64,000 nucleotides of DNA from Flavobacterium kingsejongi (GCF_003076475.1 NZ_CP020919.1:1426001-1490000), one strand, 5' to 3'; shown: positions 35,101 through 42,637, counted from the first letter of the stretch. The notes: generated from the sequence alone by a model not told the origin. Numbers and translations are program-made.

Positions 35101-35598
35101 ACTAGGATCAGAGATATAACGTTCATCATTATCTATTTCAAACATTTCACAATTGTTTACAACAGTTGCCCCAGGGGCATAACAGGTTTGCACTTGGCAT
35201 TGAATATCAATAATCTGTGCTAAATTGGGTAATGTCCGATTATAAAATGTGGTATTAAAATCATCAAAACCTCTTACCATCTGAATTATTGCTCCTCCAC
35301 CTGATAGTGACCACCCTAAGCCGGTCCACCCTGCTTCTTCAGTAACCATAAAACCATTGGAATTATAGCCTAAATTTATTGGCAAATCCAACCCTTTTGC
35401 ATTTATAGTATAAATTGGGATATTTATCTGTGGAATACCAGTATACTTTCCTACTGGTATTTGATCTTGCTTCAAAAATTCAAATGACTTCGGACTGGGC
35501 GGAAGGTAACTTTGTACCTTATTATTCTCATTTATTTGAGAAAAAATATTTGTAAAAATAAAAAGCGTAAAAAATAAAAATCTTAGTTTCATGTCCAA
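32047..35598 (-). CDS. SpvB-like/YD-repeat secreted protein, 3' end disrupted by IS3
   Basis: 1183 aa as it now reads. A signal peptide is followed by IPQINIPIYTINAKGLDLPI ... WTGLGWSLSGGGAI, the conserved opening of SpvB/TcB-type proteins that build half of an RHS cocoon, and then by a long YD-type beta-repeat region with many aromatic and Asn residues. Native sequence ends at DDQLRLQH; the last ~29 residues (from WICKQK) are read from the IS3 right end, replacing a native tail of 17 residues now at 30821-30877. The loss is small, so the protein may still fold. It follows the T9SS repeat protein gene after 9 bp and precedes the RHS-core gene, which suggests the three act together. Confidence 0.72.
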   Translation of the reverse strand: MDMKLRFLFFTLFIFTNIFSQINENNKVQSYLPPSPKSFEFLKQDQIPVGKYTGIPQINIPIYTINAKGLDLPINLGYNSNGFMVTEEAGWTGLGWSLSGGGAIIQMVRGFDDFNTTFYNRTLPNLAQIIDIQCQVQTCYAPGATVVNNCEMFEIDNDERYISDPSAVGSYNIPETFTRGTRDYEPDLFKFNMFGYSGEFILDWQNGKYVCLTDNKIRIEAENSSPGTKPLYFSIMVAEGHKFTFHLKEETIVNSEFTQNEFTPNQASPINTVGTASSRSYQLVTVITNQGDEVNFEYTITNPIKNYPNVSKSIVRYVSEYSQAFPNNMSDNITSYNFTQQPYSYLSKIIFNNGYITFTVSDRIDIQGAKKLDKIELKIPSSASEFRTIKTFNFSYDYFIGHTNGTNNDSALFPEFVTKTAQELTYRLRLNSVVELGSKPYYFEYNTELLPKKTSYATDFWGYYNGFLTNQGPFVNIYAFNIEKNNFQFGAYENNKKSSRLQYAKAGILTKMTYPTGGYSTFDYELNTFENYQVPTFDQGTEYTFSINSRALNGLPSQKAIITKGGTTRFYGAAMLSTRGCTATNPNAYSDNYIKIERFKQSLIPLIENNPYGLLYAMHTLGIFTNPAVYNQYIEDVQYIQQNYNDPEENQYPNLSYNIGDGVVLFTAHGGCGTYNGTVNSSQAHLALSYRDYRALDNIAYGAGLRVKEIISYSSSGTVALKKNYSYAGGKMMNPLIFFNSALIRYRWLGPGGSDGTLYYSEGQKKVLNSNSFVTSAVNAEGRYVGYDKVDEYISNTIPSTNLPNNGKTTDYYTNNPFQGAHVGYAVGLNLPSLRNTYNNGLVVKQEIYDKSNVLQERTSNLYEYTKLRCFYGMKQTFYMQYALTSYPLAVSLKSKYHVGVYPIIASHTSLKNSTNIKYFANDSIISRVNYEYNSFNQVTYTRELLSNNDIRESRAMYPKDITNATLYPIAMQMATNNVLAPVIKKELKVNGEITATEEYEYFYRLGSNNGFTRPDIYSLRKYKTAKGNNVLEDKITYHIYDRLGNPLYTTDHAGLQTCYIWGYNLQYPIAKVDDLDYSLIDTYSGEVRTSSNGDYTDATENLLRTKLNVLRSNFPNKKIITFTYDPLIGVKSVTDVKGSTSYYQYDDQLRLQHWICKQKLHSKLSYIFVINLIVEFFNSCII

Positions 35599-35607
35599 TA
35601 CTGTTTT

Positions 35608-37254
35608 CTAATGTTTTTCAATTCCCTTTACCACCTTCACGGAATCTTCCTGTACATCGGTTTTGATTTGTACGATATAAATGCCTTCCGGATAGGTGCT
35701 TAAATCTACCGGAACGGTTCGGTTTTCAATAGCGAAGCTTTGTAGTAAACGCCCGCCTAAATCATAGACAAAAGCATTTCCGGTGTTGTATTCATAGCCT
35801 ACAATCACGTTGGTAAACTGCTGCGCCGGATTCGGAACGGCCTGTATGTTCAGGCGGTTGTCTTTGGGCTTGTCTTTGTCTAAGAGTTTTACCACCCAAA
35901 AGTCATTTTTCCCGATAGCTGTATTCCGGTCCCGGGAATTGCCTTTGTTGTAGGCGGTTACTGAGGCTGGATTGGGTGTGGAAGTACCGGCTAAGATATA
36001 GCCACCATCCCGGGTTTCGACCAATTTCTTCAACAGGTCTTCCCCATTACTGCCTACCGTTTTACTCCATAACTCGTCTCCGGTAGCGGAGAGTTTCAGG
36101 GCGATATAATCGTTAATGCCTTCTTTGTCTTTCTTTTTGCTGCCCGGTACATTGCTGCTTTTGGAGTAGCCACCGACCATTAGCGTACGGTCTTTGTTTT
36201 CGGTAAGCGAAGTCAGGATATCCGTTTTGCCAAAGTCATAGGTACGGCTCCATAACGGTTGGCCGTATTCATCAAGTTTGATCAGCCAGAAATCGGTGTC
36301 GCGGGTACTGCCGCCTTTGGGTAAGCGGTTGCTGTTGGAGTTCCCGGCAGCGATATAATTGCCATCCTGGGTCTGGATAATGCTGTACAAATGATCATCG
36401 CCTTCACCCCCTAAAGTCTGTTGCCATTCTTCTTCACCTTTGGCATCTAATTTTACAATCCAGAAATCACCATAGCCCAACACGGCTTCGGTTTTATCGC
36501 TACGACGGCCGTCTTCCAGTACGCCCGATGGGCTATTGGAATACCCGCCTAAGATATACCCACCGTCGGTGGTTTGTTGCAGGCTTTCTAAGATATCGGC
36601 ATATTGCCCACCTAATGTTTTCTGCCATTCCATTGTGCCTTTGCTATCGAGCTTGATCACCCAATAGTCCAAATTTCCACGGCTGGCTTCTGATTTCCCG
36701 GTAGGGTCCTGCAGGTTCTTTTTGTCCGGGCTGCTGCTGCTGGAGCCACCGATAAAATAACCGCCATCCCGGGTTTGGATCACAGCCGTGACCCGGTCCT
36801 GACCACTGCCGCCAAAAGTTTGTTGCCACTGCTCATCACCTTTGGCATTGAGTTTTATGATCCAGTAATCTTCCTTGCCTTTTCCGTCATGGAGTTTTGC
36901 AAATCCCTTATTGGATTCGGAAGTTCCAGCTAATATAAAACCACCATCCTGCGTGGTGCGAATACTTTGCAATAAGTCAGCTCCCGAACCCCCGATGTTT
37001 TTCTGCCATTCGTCCTGCCCTTTTTCATCCATCTTCCAGAGCCAAAAGTCCAAATCGCCATTATTGTCTTCGGTTTTCTTGCCTGTTTTTTTAGATAACG
37101 AACTGCCTGCCAGTATAAAGCCATAGTCGGCAGTAGGCTGGGCATCAAACAGGTATTCGGCGTGCTGGCCGCCATAGGATTTCTCCCAAAGGATGTCCTG
37201 GGAATAGGCATGAAGGCCCAATCCCAATAGGAATAAGGTGGTAATTTTTTGCAT
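35608..37254 (-). CDS. T9SS-exported repeat protein, first gene of the RHS operon
   Basis: 548 aa. Signal peptide (MQKITTLFLLGLGLHAYSQ), then about seven repeats of 55-70 residues with the pattern DYWIIKLNAKGDEQWQQTFG-G-G-D-QT-DGGY-AG-S-S, likely a beta-propeller, and a C-terminal type A sorting domain (AVPNPAQQFTNVIVGYEY ... YPEGIYIVQI). It is probably displayed on or released from the cell surface. Its gene begins the minus-strand run that continues with the SpvB-like, RHS-core and candidate immunity genes, so it may act in display or adhesion for the toxin; that role is inference. Confidence 0.82.
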   Translation of the reverse strand: MQKITTLFLLGLGLHAYSQDILWEKSYGGQHAEYLFDAQPTADYGFILAGSSLSKKTGKKTEDNNGDLDFWLWKMDEKGQDEWQKNIGGSGADLLQSIRTTQDGGFILAGTSESNKGFAKLHDGKGKEDYWIIKLNAKGDEQWQQTFGGSGQDRVTAVIQTRDGGYFIGGSSSSSPDKKNLQDPTGKSEASRGNLDYWVIKLDSKGTMEWQKTLGGQYADILESLQQTTDGGYILGGYSNSPSGVLEDGRRSDKTEAVLGYGDFWIVKLDAKGEEEWQQTLGGEGDDHLYSIIQTQDGNYIAAGNSNSNRLPKGGSTRDTDFWLIKLDEYGQPLWSRTYDFGKTDILTSLTENKDRTLMVGGYSKSSNVPGSKKKDKEGINDYIALKLSATGDELWSKTVGSNGEDLLKKLVETRDGGYILAGTSTPNPASVTAYNKGNSRDRNTAIGKNDFWVVKLLDKDKPKDNRLNIQAVPNPAQQFTNVIVGYEYNTGNAFVYDLGGRLLQSFAIENRTVPVDLSTYPEGIYIVQIKTDVQEDSVKVVKGIEKH

Positions 37255-37298
37255 ACGAAAAAAATGATCTATTAATTTTTACAGTAGGAAGGGGAGCA

Positions 37299-37306
37299 CA
37301 AATTTA
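37299..37306 (-). promoter_or_regulatory. -7 promoter box of the T9SS-SpvB-RHS operon
   Basis: TAAATTTG on the minus strand, 45 bp upstream of the ATG at 37254, in an AT-rich gap. It is the only clear promoter box upstream of the operon. Confidence 0.5.
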
Positions 37307-37432
37307 ACTTTGCATTGGCAAAAATATAAAAATTATTATAATATTAAACAATATCATTAAATATATTTTACTATTTGAAAGATTATTAATTGTATAGTAA
37401 AATAAACTTAAAGCTTCCCAGATATTTGAAAA

Positions 37433-37471
37433 AATAATATTAAACCCGCCTGTAGAGGGCTTAATATTATT
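37433..37471 (-). terminator. Orphan terminator left of the IS21 element
   Basis: A 15-bp arm AATAATATTAAACCC pairs with GGGCTTAATATTATT with one mismatch, and on the minus strand a T6 tract follows. No minus-strand gene now ends here: the IS21 element begins 15 bp to the right. It probably terminated the gene whose 5' stub survives at 40128-40193. Confidence 0.55.
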
Positions 37472-37485
37472 GTAAAGTGCTAGAA

Positions 37486-37582
37486 TGGAAAAACCGGTCA
37501 ATTTGACCACCTAATTCCGGAGTAAATTGACCACCCGTTCCGGAGCAAACTGACCACCTAATTCCGGAGCAAATTGACCACC
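37486..37582. repeat. IS21 left-end repeat array
   Basis: Four copies of TGACCACC, at 37504, 37528, 37551 and 37575, separated by ATTCCGG-containing spacers with 24-, 23- and 24-bp periods. These are the multiple transposase-binding sites expected at an IS21 end. Confidence 0.8.
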
Positions 37583-37665
37583 AAGTTTTGTGGTGAATTA
37601 AGTATTAAAAACTATTGATTTTTTCATGTTGTTAGAACCATACATTCGTTAAAAATTTACGGATT

Positions 37666-39213
37666 ATGGCAAACAAAATAACAGACATGAGTAAAATTAG
37701 AAAAGTAATTAAATTCTATTGTAATGGAAAGAGTAAGTTATTTATAAGTAGCTACTTATCCCTTTCAAGAAATACGGTAAAGAAATATATTTCTTTATTT
37801 GAAGTTCTCGAATTAAGCTTTGAATTAATCGACCAAAAAACCGATGCAGAGCTGGAACTTTTATTCTCCCAGACTAGTGTAGAGGCCATTAGCCCGAGAT
37901 TACAGACACTTTATGATTTTTTTCCTAAAATGGAACGTGAACTAAAAAAAGTTGGCGTTACCGTACAGCATATGTGGGAACAATATATTGCTGTAAATCC
38001 TGATGGTTATCGAACTTCACAATTTCATTATCATTACAATATATGGGGCAAACGAGTTAATCCGGTCATGCATATGAACCATAAGGCTGGTGATAAAATG
38101 TATGTTGATTATGCCGGAAAGACACTCTCAATTATTGATATAGATACTGGAGAAGTCAAAGAAGTACAATTTTTTGTAGCAATATTGGGCGCTAGCCAAT
38201 ACACGTATGCTGAAGCTTCCATGAGCCAGCAAAAGGAAAACTTTGTTGACTCGGTAGAAAATGCCATGCGCTTTTTTGAAGGCACTCCTGCCGCCATTGT
38301 TCCAGATAATTTAAAATCTGCCGTAATAAAAAGCAGTCGTTTTGAACCGACAATCAATGAAACCCTGGCTGATTTAGCAGAACATTACGAAACCACAATT
38401 TTACCTGCCAGAGCTTACAGGCCCAGAGACAAGTCACTAGTTGAAGGAGCTGTTAAGATATTATATCGAAGGATTTATGTAACCATAAAAGAAACTAAGT
38501 TCTTTTCTCTGGAAGAATTAAACCAGCAGATCTGGGATTTACTTGACTCTCACAATAACAGAAAACTGACAGGACGCCCTTATTCCCGCTTTGAATTATT
38601 TTTAGAAGACGAGAAAGAAAAACTGCGTCCACTCCCACAAGATCGTTTTGAAATTAAATACCAGTCTTTTGCAACAGTAATGCAAAACGGTCATGTTCAA
38701 TTAAGCCAGGACAAAAACTATTACAGCGTTCCGTATCAATATGTAAAGAAGAAAGCCAAGCTGTTATATACCAAATCAACAGTAGAGATTTATTATAAAT
38801 ACAATCGAATAGCTGTACATCCAAGAAACTACAAACCTTATGTCTATACAACAACTCCTGAGCATTTAGCCAGTACACATCAATTTGTAGCCCAATGGAG
38901 TGCTGCCCGCTTCATTGAATGGGCTAATAATATTGATGAGTCAGTAGGAGAATATATAATGCAGATAATCGAAAGCAGAAATCATCCAGAACAGGCTTAT
39001 AAAAGCTGTTTAGGAATACTGAATTTTGAAAAAAAGGTAGGCAGACAGCGATTAATAAATGCCTGCAGGCGGGCACTTGATTTTAAAATTTACAATTTTA
39101 AGACCATACAAAACATTTTAGAAAACAACTTGGATCATATTGATTTTGATCAAGAACCTGAGCAGGAACTTCCCGATCACAGTAACATAAGAGGAAAACA
39201 CTATTATAACTAA
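37666..39213 (+). CDS. istA: IS21-family transposase IstA
   Basis: 515 aa. An N-terminal HTH (YCNGKSKLFISSYLSLSRNT) and a DDE integrase core: Asp in MYVDYAGKTLSIIDID, Asp in AAIVPDNLKSAVIKSS and Glu in KSLVEGAVKILYRRI. The C-terminal Mu-type beta domain (YYSVPYQYVKKKAKLLYT) follows. Full length and intact, so this element may be able to move. istB starts 16 bp downstream. Confidence 0.93.
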   Translation: MANKITDMSKIRKVIKFYCNGKSKLFISSYLSLSRNTVKKYISLFEVLELSFELIDQKTDAELELLFSQTSVEAISPRLQTLYDFFPKMERELKKVGVTVQHMWEQYIAVNPDGYRTSQFHYHYNIWGKRVNPVMHMNHKAGDKMYVDYAGKTLSIIDIDTGEVKEVQFFVAILGASQYTYAEASMSQQKENFVDSVENAMRFFEGTPAAIVPDNLKSAVIKSSRFEPTINETLADLAEHYETTILPARAYRPRDKSLVEGAVKILYRRIYVTIKETKFFSLEELNQQIWDLLDSHNNRKLTGRPYSRFELFLEDEKEKLRPLPQDRFEIKYQSFATVMQNGHVQLSQDKNYYSVPYQYVKKKAKLLYTKSTVEIYYKYNRIAVHPRNYKPYVYTTTPEHLASTHQFVAQWSAARFIEWANNIDESVGEYIMQIIESRNHPEQAYKSCLGILNFEKKVGRQRLINACRRALDFKIYNFKTIQNILENNLDHIDFDQEPEQELPDHSNIRGKHYYN

Positions 39214-39229
39214 ATTAAATCTTGAAAAA

Positions 39230-39967
39230 ATGAATGAATCCACAGTAACCAAAATGAAACAAATGAAGCTTTATGGCATGTTTAATGCTTTTAAAACAGC
39301 CATTGAAAGCGGGAAAACAGATCATTATACCCTTGACCAGTTTGTATCGATGATTATTGATGCAGAATGGGATGAAAGGTACAATCGTCGTATTGAACGA
39401 AGTATCACTAATGCCAAATTCCATTACAAATCAAATATTGAAAGTATCAATTTTGATGTATCACGTAACCTGGACCGAAACATGGTACTGCGTCTGGCAG
39501 AATGCGAATTTATAGAGAAAAACGAAAACATTTTAATCACTGGAAGCACCGGTGTCGGTAAAAGTTATTTAGGTACTGCATTAGGTTATCAAGCCTGTAT
39601 ACAGGGTTTTAAGGTAAGTTATTTTAATACCTCAAAATTGTTCGCTAGACTAAAAATGGCTAAAGCAGATGGTACTTATCTACGGGAACTTACCAAAATA
39701 CAAAGACAGGATGTTATAATACTTGATGATTTTGGACTCCAGGCACTTGACAGCCATAACCGAATTACTCTTTTAGAGATCATAGAGGACAGGCATAATA
39801 ACGGCTCTATAATCGTGACATCACAAATACCAGTTCAAGGCTGGTATGATATAATTGGAGAAAAAACGATAGCCGATGCAATATTAGACAGACTTATACA
39901 CCAATCTCATAGGCTTGAATTACATGGAGAATCCATGAGAAAGAAAAGAGGAATAAACAAAGAGTGA
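39230..39967 (+). CDS. istB: IS21-family helper ATPase IstB
   Basis: 245 aa. AAA+ ATPase of the DnaC/IstB type with Walker A GSTGVGKSYLGTALG (~residue 104), Walker B DVIILDDFGLQ and a sensor I region ... GSIIVTSQIPVQGWY. Assists IstA in target choice and transposition. Intact. Confidence 0.93.
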   Translation: MNESTVTKMKQMKLYGMFNAFKTAIESGKTDHYTLDQFVSMIIDAEWDERYNRRIERSITNAKFHYKSNIESINFDVSRNLDRNMVLRLAECEFIEKNENILITGSTGVGKSYLGTALGYQACIQGFKVSYFNTSKLFARLKMAKADGTYLRELTKIQRQDVIILDDFGLQALDSHNRITLLEIIEDRHNNGSIIVTSQIPVQGWYDIIGEKTIADAILDRLIHQSHRLELHGESMRKKRGINKE

Positions 39968-40029
39968 TATTTTATTATATTTGAATACTAATTAACAGAT
40001 GAAAAAATATAGTTTTTAATCAAAACGGA

Positions 40030-40127
40030 GGTGCTCACTTTGCACCGGAATTAGGTGGTCATTTTGAACTGGAATCAGGTGCTCACTTTAAAACGGAATG
40101 GGGTGATCAATATAACCGGAATTTGCA
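40030..40127. repeat. IS21 right-end repeat array
   Basis: Four inverted copies of the left-end motif, reading on the minus strand TGATCACC, TGAGCACC, TGACCACC and TGAGCACC at 40102-40109, 40078-40085, 40054-40061 and 40030-40037, in exact 24-bp steps. Confidence 0.8.
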
Positions 40128-40193
40128 CCTTTCGGCCACGGAGCCAGTTATAAATGCCATTATGATTATGGCTGTAAATCCAATTTTTTTCAT
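40128..40193 (-). pseudogene. 5' stub of a secreted-protein gene cut by IS21
   Basis: The minus-strand ATG at 40193 opens MKKIGFTAIIIMAFITGSVA, a clear signal peptide, then ER, and runs straight into the IS21 right end. A promoter box lies 42 bp upstream at 40235-40242. On the other side of the IS only 14 bp separate the element from a terminator, so the body of the gene has been lost. Confidence 0.55.
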
Positions 40194-40234
40194 GTTAAAA
40201 ACTTTATATGATTATTTAGTTTTGTCGACCGCTC

Positions 40235-40242
40235 CAAATATA
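40235..40242 (-). promoter_or_regulatory. -7 promoter box of the IS21-truncated gene
   Basis: TATATTTG on the minus strand, 42 bp upstream of the stub's ATG. It now points into the IS21 right end, antisense to istB. Confidence 0.45.
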
Positions 40243-40340
40243 TTTATAATAGCCAATACGTGTTTGTTTATTAACAAATGGACTGTATTTATGTAAAATT
40301 CTATATTTTGTTCTATTTTAATGCTATATTAATGGAGTGT

Positions 40341-40367
40341 TGATATTTTTTCGAACAAAAAATATCA
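40341..40367. terminator. Terminator-like hairpin
   Basis: TGATATTTTTT-CGAAC-AAAAAATATCA, an 11-bp perfect stem, in a gene-free stretch. AT-only pairing makes it weak, and no gene is known to end here. The rest of 40243-40422 shows nothing recognisable. Confidence 0.3.
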
Positions 40368-40422
40368 CTATACGGTTTTTTGTAGTCAGTAATTTGTGAG
40401 TTGAGTACTGATAAATTTATAG

Positions 40423-40633
40423 TTTTTTAGATTTTATGGCACTAAAAAGCTGCTAAATGTTACAAATAAAAGAATTCGTAGATTAAAACTTTAAAAAACA
40501 GGAGATTTCAGATGGGAAAATAGCATCTCTGAAGGGAAGAAATTATGAAGAGATAGTGCTATGCAATACTCCCAAATACAAAAGAGGTATTAGGGCATTT
40601 CGAAATAAATTCGATCTTGGACTAAAAAACTAA
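40423..40633 (+). pseudogene. 3' remnant of an unrecognised gene with a one-base frameshift
   Basis: After a stop at 40420-40422 the plus strand reads FFRFYGTKKLLNVTNKRIRR, and after a -1 break in an A-run near 40487 it continues NFKKQEISDGKIASLKGRNY ... YKRGIRAFRNKFDLGLKN to a stop at 40631-40633. The text is protein-like and basic but has no start codon. It may be the tail of a gene destroyed when the IS21 region rearranged. No family was recognised. Confidence 0.45.
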
Positions 40634-40648
40634 AACGATAAGCATTTG

Positions 40649-41182
40649 TTACAAATACTGGCTATACGCTTTAATCTTTTCTGCCAGGCGGTGTTCCAGA
40701 AACGTATTCCCACCCGACAGTTGGGCTAAGATTACTTTAGCCTGTTCCTGATAGTCGGCTTTTTTGGCAGTATCCCAATGCGCAGGTGGTTGCTGTAGAT
40801 TCGTAATCCGGTCGGCCAATTTTACGGCCCATACTTCCGGTACCGATTCCCGGATCCGGTTCAGGCTATCCATCATGCGTGCCTCCTTGGGCAATGCACT
40901 GTTTTTAGTCAGCGCCAATACTCCTGAAGCTACCGTGGTTCCAAACTCCTCTTCCAGCTCATAGTAGGTCGTATCGGTATCTTCAATCGTATCATGAAGT
41001 AAGGCCAGCTGCAAGGCCAGTGTCAGGTTAAAATCGGAATGATGTTGTGCGGCCACCAGGATCTCCATGGCGACATTGCTCAGGTGGACCACATAAGGAA
41101 TGGAAGACGAAGGTAACGTTTGTCCCAAATGTTTGATGCTGGCAAATCTAAGTGTATCCTGATAAATGGTTTGAACGGTCAT
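40649..41182 (-). CDS. HD-domain phosphohydrolase (MESH1/SpoT-hydrolase-like)
   Basis: 177 aa. The metal-binding HD pattern is visible as His33 (YVVHLSNVAM), His63-Asp64 (LALLHDTIEDT) and Asp124 (KLADRITNL), the order and spacing of stand-alone (p)ppGpp hydrolases related to SpoT and MESH1. No synthetase or regulatory domains are present. It could hydrolyse (p)ppGpp or another nucleotide; sequence does not decide. It lies next to the 21-bp repeat array and just right of the mobile region. Confidence 0.8.
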   Translation of the reverse strand: MTVQTIYQDTLRFASIKHLGQTLPSSSIPYVVHLSNVAMEILVAAQHHSDFNLTLALQLALLHDTIEDTDTTYYELEEEFGTTVASGVLALTKNSALPKEARMMDSLNRIRESVPEVWAVKLADRITNLQQPPAHWDTAKKADYQEQAKVILAQLSGGNTFLEHRLAEKIKAYSQYL

Positions 41183-41381
41183 AGGGATGTATTTGAGTTG
41201 TGCAATGTAGTTTTGTAAAAATACGACCGAAACCCAAAAGAAGCCATATCCGTTAGGGAATATTTATCAAAGGACACACTTCAGGCAAGACGTTTGTGAT
41301 TCGAAGCAGCTGTAATGGCATCACAATAGGATAGTAATTGTAGTTACGGTATACAGTTGTATGCCAACGGAACGGAAGCCT

Positions 41382-41693
41382 ATCCCCATCGATAGTAAGT
41401 CCTATGCTATCGACAACAATACTCATCGTTTCGAAAGAAAACCTTATCCTATCAAAAGTGTAGCTTATAGTATCGGAAGTTGGCCTGATCCTTTCGAAGT
41501 TTAATCCTACGTTATCGAAAGTTGATCCTATTCTTTCGATACTAATTCTTATCCTTTCGACATAGTATCAGATGCTATCGAGTCTAAATCTTATCCTATC
41601 GTATTCAAAGCTTACATTACCAATAAAATATCGGATGGTATCGAAATCAAATCGTATAACATCGATAAAGAATAATACGTTATCGAAGCTCCT
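41382..41693. repeat. Fifteen degenerate repeats in exact 21-bp phase around a TCGA core
   Basis: The core (A/T)TCGA or a one- or two-base variant recurs at 41389 and then every 21 bp without exception to 41683: TCGA in eleven units, and TCAA, TCGG, TCGT and CCAA in the other four. The rest of each unit is degenerate but biased to TATCCTATCGAAAGTTGATCC-like text. On the minus strand one frame reads heptapeptides such as FERIRPT, SDTISYT, FDRIRFS, FETMSIV, with a single stop (41568-41570), and stays open to 41253. It may be a decayed heptapeptide-repeat gene or a DNA element whose cores face one side of the helix (two turns per unit). The flanks 41183-41381 and 41694-41846 show no other gene. 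Confidence 0.8.
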
Positions 41694-41846
41694 CCGGCTA
41701 GGATAGCAAAGGAATTCCGGAAGTATGTTATAGTACGGGTTGCTATTGCATGAAATCCCACGTTAATAGTATATTAAACCGCGGATAAAGATTTTTCGTC
41801 CGGTGGATAAGCCGTAAATTAGAGGGATAACTTTAAATATTTACCA

Positions 41847-42599
41847 ATGTCATTATTAAAAGATAAAGTGGCCGTAGTATCCGGAGCAGGTTCCGGAATT
41901 GGCCGCGCTGTTGCGGAAGCTTATGCCCGCGAAGGAGCTAAAGTCGTTATTGCTGATATTAATGTAGAACATGGAGAAGCTACTGTAAAGGCAATCAAAG
42001 AAAATGGGGGCGATGCTTTTTTTGTGAAAGCCGATTCCTCCAAAGCCGAAGAAAACCAGAAATTAGTACAGGCAGTAGTAGCCCAATATGGAAGACTGGA
42101 TATCGCCTGTAATAATGCTGGAATGGGGGGTCCTGCAAAACCGACTGGAGAATATGACCCCGCCGACTGGGACAGGGTAATTGCCCTCAACCTGAGCGGC
42201 GTTTTTTATGCCTGTAGGTACCAACTGGAACAAATGGTTAAAAATGGTGGCGGAAGCATTGTCAATATTGCGTCTATCCACGGCGAGGTTGCAGCACCAA
42301 ATAGTCCTGCATACACTGCTTCCAAACATGGTGTGGTGGGATTGACCAAAAATATAGCCGTAGAATACGGTCAGAAGAATATTCGTTGTAATGCGGTAGG
42401 GCCGGGTTATATTGAAACCCCGCTATTGTCCGACCACATGGATAAAAATACCATCGCTGCAATTGCGGCAAAATGTGCGATGAACCGTCTTGGAACACCA
42501 CAGGAAGTAGCCGAGTTGGTTGTATTCCTTAGTTCAGACAAATCCTCATTCACCACAGGCAGCTATATCATTGCCGACGGTGGGTATACCGCAGTATAA
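41847..42599 (+). CDS. SDR-family NAD(P)-dependent oxidoreductase
   Basis: 250 aa, classical short-chain dehydrogenase. The Rossmann motif GAGSGIGRAVAEAYAREGAK is at ~residue 14, Asp in VIADIN suggests NAD(H) preference, NNAGMGG follows, and the catalytic set is Ser in NIASIHGE with YTASK near residue 155. The C-terminal FLSSDKSSFTTGSYIIADGG is typical of 3-oxoacyl-ACP reductase or glucose-1-dehydrogenase-like members. The substrate is unknown. It is single and convergent with the nuo operon. Confidence 0.88.
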   Translation: MSLLKDKVAVVSGAGSGIGRAVAEAYAREGAKVVIADINVEHGEATVKAIKENGGDAFFVKADSSKAEENQKLVQAVVAQYGRLDIACNNAGMGGPAKPTGEYDPADWDRVIALNLSGVFYACRYQLEQMVKNGGGSIVNIASIHGEVAAPNSPAYTASKHGVVGLTKNIAVEYGQKNIRCNAVGPGYIETPLLSDHMDKNTIAAIAAKCAMNRLGTPQEVAELVVFLSSDKSSFTTGSYIIADGGYTAV

Positions 42600-42637
42600 A
42601 AATATTAAATAGACATACTGGAAAATAGTCCTAAAAA

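Larger units (their letters stand above)
37486..40127 (+). mobile_element. IS21-family insertion sequence
   Basis: The element carries istA and istB. Aligning both ends gives related 26-bp termini starting TGGAAAAACCGGTCAATTTG at the left and TGCAAATTCCGGTTATATTG (complement) at the right, with the TG...CA tips of the family. Each end holds four spaced TGACCACC-type repeats. No target duplication is evident (left flank ...GCTAGAA, right flank CCTTTCG...), which points to a deletion or rearrangement after insertion. Boundaries rest on the end alignment; the inner alternative is 37504-40109. Confidence 0.85.

Noticed and set aside
37486..37582. CRISPR-like short repeats at 37.5 kb
   Set aside because: Four copies at 24-bp steps recur inverted at the other end of an istA-istB pair; they are IS21 terminal binding sites.
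41382..41693. CRISPR array
   Set aside because: Units are contiguous 21-mers with no spacer/repeat division and the conserved part is only about 5 bp; no cas genes nearby.
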